NCBI GenBank assembly: GCA_017591395.1
Contig: WEDG01002022.1
Span: forward strand, 124,001-188,000
DNA: 64,000 bases
Direction: 5' to 3'
Source of the DNA: Schistocephalus solidus
Lineage: Eukaryota; Platyhelminthes; Cestoda; Diphyllobothriidea; Diphyllobothriidae
Numbering within the stretch: position 1 is the stretch's first letter; each line of letters opens with the position of its first letter. The position numbers were made by a program, and so were the translations under genes. This document shows positions 59,401 through 64,000 of the stretch, piece after piece. A model generated the notes under the pieces. It had not been told where the DNA came from. It saw only the letters and a program-made list of their open reading frames with translations, and made no database searches.

Positions 59401-60669
59401 ATCCAAGATCGAACATTCCTCTGTGCATACCAGAGCAAACGTATCTTCACACTCTTTAATCGTCGATAACCAACATATATCTAAAAAGGTCCCAAAGTCC
59501 CAGTCGAAGCGCGGTTCATCTGCCTCTATCACTTCTAGTGAAATAAACAGGAGGAGAGAGTAATTTATGCTCGAGTGCAGCCCTTCCCGAAAAGTCCTAA
59601 AACTTCCCAAATCCCACCGTCATCAAGGGCTATGGAATACAAGCTTTCAGCTGCTTCAGATGTTTCTCTCTTTTCAACTTCATCAAGTGTTGAGGACAGA
59701 CAGCAACCCAGTCTTTTCAAACAGTATGCTCGTAATGCGGGTGCGGCTGAGCGTTTCAAGGAAAATAAGGACAGAAAACGAAACAAGAGCGTTGCAAATC
59801 CACGTCGATATACACAACCGATAGAACTAGGTGCCGAGGCCGAAAACCATCAAAAAGAAAATAACAGAAACCCGTTTTCTTGCAAGACAGCAACTATGGA
59901 TTCACCGGAACTGGCATCGCCTCACAACGGCCGTCATAATCCGAACCAAATAACTGCCATATCGAAACAGGATCTAACTGCGGTTGTTCGGAGAGCCACT
60001 TCGCCCGTCGACAATAAAACCAGCGGGCAGATAGACAAAAATTTGGGTTATAGAATGGCAATCCCTCATCCACAAGCCTTGTCTTCAGTTCACATAGTGA
60101 AAACACAGTCAGACGGCGAGTTTAGGCCGCCAAAAAACTATGCGGAATGTACTCTTGAACATTACAACCTTCATAAAAATTACAGACCTAAGATCGTTGA
60201 CCAGAGTGCGCGCAAAGGGGTGCGGGACGCCCAAGTTCAACCAGATCCTACGCGTAACGCCGATGGTAATTTCAGCACTCTTCCGAGCCAGAGAACAACA
60301 AAGGCACCCTATCGATCCAACATATTGCTGACCAATGGTGCAGCTCACCGCAAACCCAATATCCAGGTTGATTCTCGTCGGCGGTCCAACCAGCTATTCA
60401 AGAAGGCCACCTCCGAGGACCACTTCATTGACATATCCACTTCTATGCATGGCAATTCATCTGGTAGTCATCTTATTCGCCCTCAAGTAAAACCTCTGGA
60501 TTATGAAGCAAAGGAAAGATTCTTGGATGAGTCCACCTTCGGACGAACATTTGGTAACCCAGCTATCAACAAGTTGCCAACAACCGTGCCCTACTGCAGT
60601 AGTCCGACCATCTGTCATGAAGATCCTCCAGCACTGGAAATGGTTAATGTGTTGCTCTCTATAACCTGA
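33549..60669 (+). CDS. DYRK: Class-2 DYRK dual-specificity protein kinase, five exons, 5' end missing
   Basis: Exons 33549-33633, 33674-33840, 57647-58142, 58869-59537 and 59576-60669 join in phase to 836 residues plus stop. Residues 1-42 carry a DYRK-like pre-kinase region (VYYYGQNMKK, then the DH-box counterpart DSAYNVIPHNHIAFRYEVL). The kinase domain spans about 43-406: GQGSFG loop, VAVK Lys73, HCDLKPEN with Asp175, DFG at 200-202, the activation-loop YPYIQSRFYRAPEV with Tyr212 and Tyr214, IDMWSFGC, and FPLFPGEDEFDQIACMMEKL. In DYRKs the second Tyr is autophosphorylated during folding and the mature enzyme phosphorylates Ser/Thr. RYEVL, TFELL and PGEDE favour the DYRK2/3/4 class over DYRK1. 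A Ser/Lys/Asn-rich tail (407-836) follows. The start and earlier exons were not found. Confidence 0.9.
33674..33840 (+). CDS. DYRK: DYRK exon 2 (kinase N-lobe: P-loop and VAVK)
   Basis: Acceptor TTTGCCTGTAG/AC, donor ACCAACCAG/GTATGT. It encodes IAFRYEVLRSLGQGSFGNVV and RHVAVKVVRSDIRF, ending in phase 0. An open frame continues into the intron for 56 codons but has no kinase similarity, so the donor, not the frame end, marks the exon boundary. Confidence 0.9.
34850..35035 (+). repeat. SINE body plus downstream linker (copy 1)
   Basis: The segment GGCTGATGACGCCTAAGAAA, then ATTCCAGTCTCCCTTGTCTT and TGTCGGGATTTC, matches 53590-53675. The linker GAGCTCCAAGGACGAGTGTG, then GCGGTCAGTGAGTGCCAC, matches 53715-53775. 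There is no tRNA-like head just upstream. The 130-codon frame at 34559-34951 runs through this copy and is not a gene. Confidence 0.65.
35040..38470. other. Part of the DYRK large intron with no supported gene
   Basis: AT-rich, with short frames only apart from the paired frames at 36265-36647 (annotated separately). There is a C run (nine or ten C) at about 37070 and a short inverted repeat GCTGGTG/CACCAGC at 36931-36960. No transposon protein was recognised. Confidence 0.45.
36265..36647 (-). other. Unrecognised overlapping open frames (101 and 99 codons on -, 78 on +)
   Basis: Two - strand frames and one + strand frame are open over the same 300 bases. The - frame from 36647 has VVHHMQTLGSWPSRGYLHIV, LLQMTTMLLNITSGINVWLR and LNNLERHCIGGFSVLVFQ, of protein-like composition. 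There is no good acceptor or donor pair. It could be a decayed retrocopy or repeat. I do not recognise the family. Confidence 0.2.
38531..38570 (+). repeat. (TA)n(TG)n microsatellite
   Basis: About eleven TA units, then GCG, then about seven TG units, ending exactly where the first zinc finger codon of the relic at 38569 begins. Confidence 0.9.
38569..38771 (+). pseudogene. Two C2H2 zinc fingers in different frames (relic)
   Basis: Finger 1 (38569-38631) reads CPHCARNFNSRIGLFGHLRI then H: C-x2-C-x12-H-x3-H, complete. The spacer, including PVPGAPTYS, and finger 2 (about 38688-38768) are in the next frame: CPHCSRTFTHRMRLIGHMRF then H, also complete, ending in a TAA at 38769-38771. A frameshift between 38631 and about 38645 separates them. 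The 5' side starts inside a TG microsatellite, so any N-terminus is lost. I recall similar paired fingers with the linker GEPVPGAPTY in many copies in diphyllobothriid tapeworms, often with retroelements. That is memory, not a search. Confidence 0.7.
38870..41105 (+). repeat. GC-rich mosaic repeat cluster (intronic copy)
   Basis: About 2.2 kb of the modules named for 1-1010, in a partly shuffled order: A-like (38870-38950), C (39010-39190), A (39186-39320), B (39325-39530), T (39432-39641), D (39655-39800), T (39830-40023), partial T (40058-40140), A-like (40140-40220), C (40290-40490), A (40490-40640), B (40640-40840) and T (40743-40945). Repeats of a long block (A-B-T) flank a D-T block, which suggests duplication in tandem. 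Frames of 60-97 codons exist on both strands, with no conserved product. It lies wholly inside the 23.8-kb DYRK intron. Confidence 0.8.
41106..41133 (+). repeat. (GA)n microsatellite
   Basis: A run of GAGA with one T interruption at the right edge of the mosaic repeat cluster. Confidence 0.85.
42285..42555 (+). repeat. Decayed telomere-like array plus CCACCTTTATTAT box
   Basis: Units such as ATAGGGTAAGG, TTAAGGGTAAG, TTGGGGTTAAGG and TTAGGAGAAG fill 42285-42430. The box GCGCAGAGCCACCTTTATTA then GTGGGCGGGGCG lies at 42480-42512, followed by TTTCCGGGGCCCTACAAG and CATTCTTAC, which 4640-4740 also has. The same order occurs inverted at 31690-31890. Confidence 0.6.
43950..44235 (+). repeat. Full-length tRNA-headed SINE (copy 2)
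   Basis: The order is: linker CTAGCCGCTTTGCGGCGGCT with GTGAGCCCCAAACCAGAACG and GTGATCGGTGAGAGCCAAC (43951-44030); a tRNA-like head (44074-44140) with a box A-like TGGCGCAG and TTAGAGCGTTGG and a box B-like GTTCGAGGCTC; then the body GCTGATGATCGCTAATAAAC to CAATCCAGTCTCC (44155-44215). It is diverged from the other copies but has the complete order, and so defines the unit. Pol III transcription from the tRNA-like head is the usual mode for such SINEs. Confidence 0.6.
48960..49075 (+). repeat. SINE body (copy 3), short
   Basis: GGCTGGCTGACGACGGCTAC, AAGCCAGAAATGGACATTCC and CTCTTTGTCGGTAATTTC match the SINE body. The head is not clear and the CTCCCTTGT part is shortened. Confidence 0.55.
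51950..52090 (+). repeat. Single arm related to the long inverted-repeat element at 63.5-64 kb
   Basis: TTATAGGAGTTACAAGCCAA, then GTGACTGCGCATGGCT and GCAGGCTTCTG, follow the same order as the left arm at 63590-63715 (TTATAGGGGTTAGGATCAAT, GTGACTGCGCAGGGCTT, GCAGGCTTCAAA). No second arm was found nearby, so this is a solo or decayed copy. Confidence 0.5.
52625..52692 (+). repeat. (TG)34 microsatellite
   Basis: An uninterrupted run of 34 TG units. It creates false Cys-Val or His-Thr repeat frames on both strands. Confidence 0.98.
53377..53420 (+). repeat. (TA)n microsatellite, tail of the adjacent SINE
   Basis: About 22 TA units immediately beyond the 3' end of the - strand SINE copy at 53421-53585, as expected for the 3' tail of that element. 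Confidence 0.9.
53421..53585 (-). repeat. tRNA-headed SINE (copy 4), - strand
   Basis: On the - strand the head reads TTCATTGGTAGAGCATTTGA (box A-like) and GCGGGTTTGAATATC (box B-like), followed by the body CTGCCTGATGAAGGCTAATA, AGCCAGAAATGACCATTCCA and CTCCCTTGTCTTTGTCGGTA, then a TA tail. This is the cleanest copy for the head and body. It is head to head with copy 5. Confidence 0.7.
53586..53790 (+). repeat. SINE body plus linker (copy 5), inverted relative to copy 4
   Basis: GATTGGTTATGTCTGGCTGA, AAGGCAGAAATTGACATTCC and GTCTCCCTTGTCCTTTTCGG, then a short TA-rich tail, then GAGCCCCAAGGCACGAGCAT and GTGATCGGTGAGCGCCAC. With copy 4 it forms an imperfect inverted repeat with about 90-base arms. 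Confidence 0.65.
53800..57640. other. Right part of the DYRK large intron; no gene supported
   Basis: AT-rich, with frames under 95 codons. A small palindrome AGTCCGCCAGCGGACT lies near 55600. No transposon protein was seen. The open frame from 57473 to 57646 is upstream of the exon 3 acceptor and shows no kinase similarity. Confidence 0.5.
57647..58142 (+). CDS. DYRK: DYRK exon 3 (catalytic core)
   Basis: Acceptor TTTTTTCAAATGAAAAG/GC, donor ATAAGAG/GTTTTC. It encodes AHEEINILERL (alpha-C Glu), FMFRDHMCLTFELLGESLYD, the catalytic loop IIHCDLKPENVLL, KIIDFGSSC, the YPYIQSRFYRAPEV activation segment and QPIDMWSFGCLVFEMIR. All residues needed for catalysis are present. It ends one base into a Gly codon completed by the next exon. 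Confidence 0.95.
58143..58868 (+). other. DYRK intron between exons 3 and 4
   Basis: A 726-base intron starting GTTTTC and ending TGCATTTTCAG. Short frames inside it have no similarity to the kinase. Confidence 0.85.
58869..59537 (+). CDS. DYRK: DYRK exon 4 (kinase C-lobe end and start of tail)
   Basis: After acceptor TTTTCAG it encodes GFPLFPGEDEFDQIACMMEK, PRYCNLKSVPGGGVELQQNL and a basic SRRLRRLRRVPG, then LLEACLRWQPEQRIGPDKAK, which is the kinase end (DYRK2 has CLEWDPAVRMTPGQAL). A Ser-rich part follows. The frame would reach a stop at 59561. I end the exon at 59537 because a GTGAAA donor there, with an AG at 59574-59575, restores the long downstream frame by removing 38 bases. The donor is weak, so a frameshift or assembly error is the alternative. 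Confidence 0.75.
59576..60669 (+). CDS. DYRK: DYRK exon 5 (C-terminal extension) and stop
   Basis: 364 codons are open to TGA at 60667-60669. Composition is rich in Ser, Asn, Lys, Arg and Pro (FPKSPKTSQIPPSSRAME, ERFKENKDRKRNKSVANPRR), without predicted globular domains or membrane parts, so probably disordered. Its length and sustained openness next to the kinase frame argue that it is coding. Joining to exon 4 gives SITS-MQPFPKS across the junction. An alternative is that it belongs to a separate transcript. Confidence 0.65.
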
Positions 60670-61427
60670 CTGGGCACAGCGGCACACAGATGGTGATGCT
60701 TTCCGCTGGCCCACTACTCGGGGCACTTTATGCAGTGCACCTCATTGGATGTTATGTGCAATCGCTGGAGCGCCATTGCCCTGTCTTTCCACCGCCGGTT
60801 TATGTATGCCAATGCGTATTGTAGCCTTCCTCAAGCGTTTTTATATGTAATACTTTTATCCAGAGTTTTTTAAAACATTTCAATGACCAGATTGGCTAAA
60901 GTTTTCACTAAGAGTTTGCTATGTATTGCAGAGTGCACACCATACACGTATGCTAATACCGTCAGGCTACTTATTAGAAAATAGTAGGCTCAACCAACAG
61001 AGAATTAATGTTGAAGGTTTCGCAGCTCAAGTTTCCATTGCTTCAGTTTAACTGGCGAAGTTACCCTATACGCGGTGTCCATTTTAAGTATAAAAGACTC
61101 CTGCTTTAAGGTTTTAGCGATTCTCTCGAGTAAGTAAACCGAACTCGGCCATACTTTGCCACTACGAAAAGAAAAAATTAAACGAGTCCTAGGTTTCTAG
61201 GATCATTCGCTATTATTCAAAGTAAGGTTTTAAAAAGGATAAAGCATATCCATACTTTTTAATTTGTCCTATATTTGGCCGCTTGTGACAACGAACTCTC
61301 CAGGGTAATATGAAATCATACCTATGATATCGCGAATGCAGCGCAAACATTGTGAGCAATCGACACTTATTTTTGCTATGGACAGTGCCCATTCTGTCAG
61401 AGCTTAATAACATATGTGGGTTAAGAC
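60670..61427. other. 3' flank of DYRK
   Basis: No gene. The 3' UTR of DYRK must lie here, but no convincing AATAAA was found in the first 700 bases. The first clear one (61862-61867) lies beyond an inverted repeat copy. Confidence 0.4.
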
Positions 61428-61785
61428 ATCTACCGCACGACAGTTCGACCGTCGGTTTTGATGAGGTCCAACGCGTGACCCACAGTTAGGTAGAGTAGAG
61501 ATGGGGCACTTGCGCACAAATTAGAGTATAGTGACAGAAGCCTTGTGCTACATTTACCGCACTCTCTCTCTCCCACTCCTCCACCTGTGCCCGTTTTCAT
61601 GAAAAAAGTAAAAAAAACTGGAGGGTGGAAAGGGTTCAGGTGGCGTGAGTCTGCATCTACGCGTTCCACCACGCCCCCCTAGTTTGGAGTGCATACCAAA
61701 TAACGCCTGCACTACCCTCATATAGCTCTCGTGTTGGTGCGGCACATCCACAAATCGGCTCTTTTAGGGGACACACGTCTATGCA
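61428..61785 (-). repeat. Inverted copy of the GC-rich D-T module
   Basis: On the - strand it reads from CCCCTAAAAGAGCC through GCAGGCGTTATTTGG, GGGAGAGAGAGAGTGCGGTA and CTAATTTGTGCGCAAGT to CCGACGGTCGAACTGTCGTG. This follows D-T at 39655-40023 from end to end, about 360 bases, and so helps define the unit. It is the only - strand copy of the family in the window. Confidence 0.75.
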
Positions 61786-62749
61786 CTAACAAATATAGAA
61801 CGTGTAGAGTGTGTGCTGGAAAAACTGTCCAACACTGGTCAGGGATAACTGCTACCAGAAAAATAAAGGAACTCATATTTCTATGTGGTCAGTATACCAT
61901 CTAGCTCCAGAGTGCCTTACCGAGAGCAATGAGCCCTGTGCTCACCAGACTCATTCATAACTGCTCTGATCGCGTGTTCACAGGTGATAGATAGGAAAAT
62001 GACCTTGACAGTTATCTTCGGCAGTAAATGTCGGCTACGGGATACCCCATTGCATATGCATACACTGGTGAATTGCAGGTGAATAAACTACTTTGACTGA
62101 GGGAAGCCCTTGCATGTTCATACACTCACGATTATCAGCGGCTACTTGCAAAACACGATCTCTTTTCATGTACCTGGCCTTCGCAAAAGGTGACTGAACA
62201 GAGTGGGCTGAGGTAATTTCAATGTCAACCTAAAATAGAGGGTTGTTTGTCGCCTCTTTTCAATCATGCGTATAATAAGTTCGACTGTTTTGGTAACCCA
62301 GAGCGTTATACCTTAATTAGTTTATGCATGTCATTTTCCTAATTCACCGTATAAAGATGCAAATTTTCGAGTGGGATGGTGATATGGTTTGTAGTATTTC
62401 ATGCATACCCTTGGTTAGTTCTCCTTGAACAAGTAAGATTGGACTGGATTCAACCATTGTCATCGTTCGGCGCTATTCAATGTCCACGTTAGCGATATAC
62501 CGATGGTTAAACAAAACGTTTTTGGAACGTGGCATCATAACGGATGGCACTAAGTCAGAATGCTTTGTCGCATTTTGAGACATGATATGAACTCAGAGCG
62601 GCAAAATTAGTTCACTGAACTCCATCATTCCTAGTTAGAGGATAAGATTTCATTTTTATTTAATGGTAAGGCACAGTAATAGGATCCTCGGTAACACGGA
62701 AGAGTAAACATTATTGATTCCGAAGTATAACAATTAACTGTCACTTAAA

Positions 62750-62880
62750 TCTTCATCTTAACCATAATCATAAGCTGAAACCTTACCCCTTCCTTAACCT
62801 TAAAGGTAATCAAAATGCAATCTTACTCTTAACTGCAAATGTAACCATAACTTAACCCTTAGCTTATCTCCATATAAATA
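62750..62880 (-). repeat. Decayed telomere-like array
   Basis: C-rich-strand units such as CTTAACCATAATC, CCTTACCCCTTCC, CTTAACCTTAAAGG and CTTAACCCTTAGC. It resembles the arrays at 31770 and 42285, but no CCACCTTTAT box was found beside it. Confidence 0.45.
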
Positions 62881-63547
62881 AGGCATAACTCTCGGCCGTG
62901 GTCTGTCCGGTGACATTTACCGGTAATGTAAGATTGTAGTCACATTCCATACTTCCTCCCCCCTCCAGACACGGGATATCACTTTGTTCCGCATTAAAGA
63001 AACAAAAAACATTCTAGTAGCCATACGAAAGCAGGATTTACCGAGGCAAGGTCAAGGAAGCGTCACTCAGAAAATAACGCCAGTCACTGTTGGAGACATT
63101 AGTCAGCTTCAATATAGTATTAGTTCAGATTTCCAAGCCAGTCTGCGGGTTATTTGCACAGGGTTCGTCGAAGACAATTTTCAATGGTGTTGTTAACGTG
63201 CATTTATAGGAACAATCATCGCGAATGAAAATACTGTGATTTTTCAAAAATGTCAACGTATACCACATGTCACCGTACATAACATCGCTTACATTTTTAG
63301 AACCAAGTAGGGCTTTTCCGATGGAAACGGATCTGATCTTAGAGTAGAGAAAGTGCAGTAGTTTAAAAATGCGTGGGTGTAGTGTCCATCGTAACCTGTT
63401 ACCTCACAGATTGGCAACATTACGGGATCGAGACCATTATTAAACTGCAGAGGCGAATGTTCAGATAAAAAGTGAACGTAAAATTAGGCAAGAAAAAGCT
63501 TCTTCGATCGCCCAATCCAGTCGTTTATTTATCTGAGATTTTGAACT

Positions 63548-64000
63548 CTTACAGTGATAAAAGCGGCAACAAAATAAGCAACAGTTATAGGGGTTAGGAT
63601 CAATCAAAAATCAGCAACACCATTTTCAAGGTGACTGCGCAGGGCTTCGTATACCAGAGGCAGATGGATACATCGATTGACCGAGTTATCAGCGGAGGTG
63701 CAGGCTTCAAATATAAGCTGACTGTGTGACGGGGTGATGGATTATCCAAGTGGTTACCAACGCGTACGAAACGGGTCACAAGTTTAACTTAGGAGCCACC
63801 AAGGTAATCGCCAACATCAGAAGCAAAACAGATGGAAACCTGAGTCACAGATTAGAAGTAAATCAACCGATGTATCCATCTGTATCCGACATACAGAGCC
63901 CTGCGCAGTCACGTTCAGAATGACGTTCCTGATGTTCGATTGGCTCCTACCCCCTTTATCTATTACTTTTTTTGTTTTCGCTTTTATCGCTGACGATGGT
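63548..64000. mobile_element. Long inverted-repeat (foldback or MITE-like) element, cut by the window edge
   Basis: The left arm (63548-63684) and right arm (63858 to at least 63994) are reverse complements over about 135 bases. Matching blocks in order from outside in: GATAAAAGCG; a TAGGGGTTAGGATCAATC-like block; GTGACTGCGCAGGGCT; and GATGTATCCATCTG. About 170 bases lie between the arms. There is no coding frame, so if mobile it is non-autonomous. A related single arm lies at 51950-52090. Confidence 0.7.

Noticed and set aside
59567..59824. 85-codon frame overlapping DYRK exon 5
   Set aside because: It would follow from a 21-base intron, too short to be credible, and it ends quickly while the other frame stays open for 364 codons.
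1..64000. CRISPR array, bacterial operon or viral genome
   Set aside because: No evenly spaced short repeats with unique spacers, no runs of adjacent genes, and a spliced kinase plus LINEs show eukaryotic nuclear DNA.

Overview
The window looks like flatworm nuclear DNA, most likely from a diphyllobothriid tapeworm of the Spirometra / Dibothriocephalus / Schistocephalus kind. The evidence is a host gene split by very short (38-40 nt) and very long (about 24 kb) introns, several CR1/Jockey-like LINEs with microsatellite tails, a tRNA-headed SINE, and a broken pair of C2H2 zinc fingers of a kind I associate with these worms. The taxon is an inference from memory of those families, not a measurement.

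The one gene I recognise is a class-2 DYRK protein kinase on the + strand, carried by five exons (33549-33633, 33674-33840, 57647-58142, 58869-59537, 59576-60669). All splice phases agree. The joined exons encode 836 residues, lack the N-terminus, hold a complete catalytic domain and end in a C-terminal tail of about 430 residues. Exon 1 is separated from exon 2 by 40 nt. The next intron is 23.8 kb and is loaded with repeats.

Layout. 1-2000: GC-rich mosaic repeat modules, then an unusual inverted/direct repeat. 2.9-6.9 kb: a few possible exons of unrecognised genes, the best being a two-exon reading on the - strand (6618-6860 then 6136-6297). 7-11.3 kb: AT-rich, nothing clear. 11.3-25.8 kb: a LINE graveyard with an old CR1-like 3' relic (-), an almost complete element of a family here called B (-), a family-A fragment fused to a 5'-truncated B copy (+), another CR1-like relic (-) and a third, decayed B copy (+). 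26-33.5 kb: AT-rich, no coding signal. 33.5-60.7 kb: the DYRK gene; its large intron holds a zinc-finger relic, a 2.2-kb cluster of the same GC-rich modules as at the left end, SINE copies, decayed telomere-like arrays and microsatellites. 60.7-64 kb: an inverted copy of the GC-rich module and a long inverted-repeat element that runs to the window edge.

Most of the window is therefore transposon-derived. The most interesting items are the A/B LINE fusion at a shared short sequence (about 18750-18771), the dispersed box tied to decayed telomere-like arrays, the SINE family, the long-inverted-repeat element and the unassigned - strand exons near 6.1-6.9 kb.
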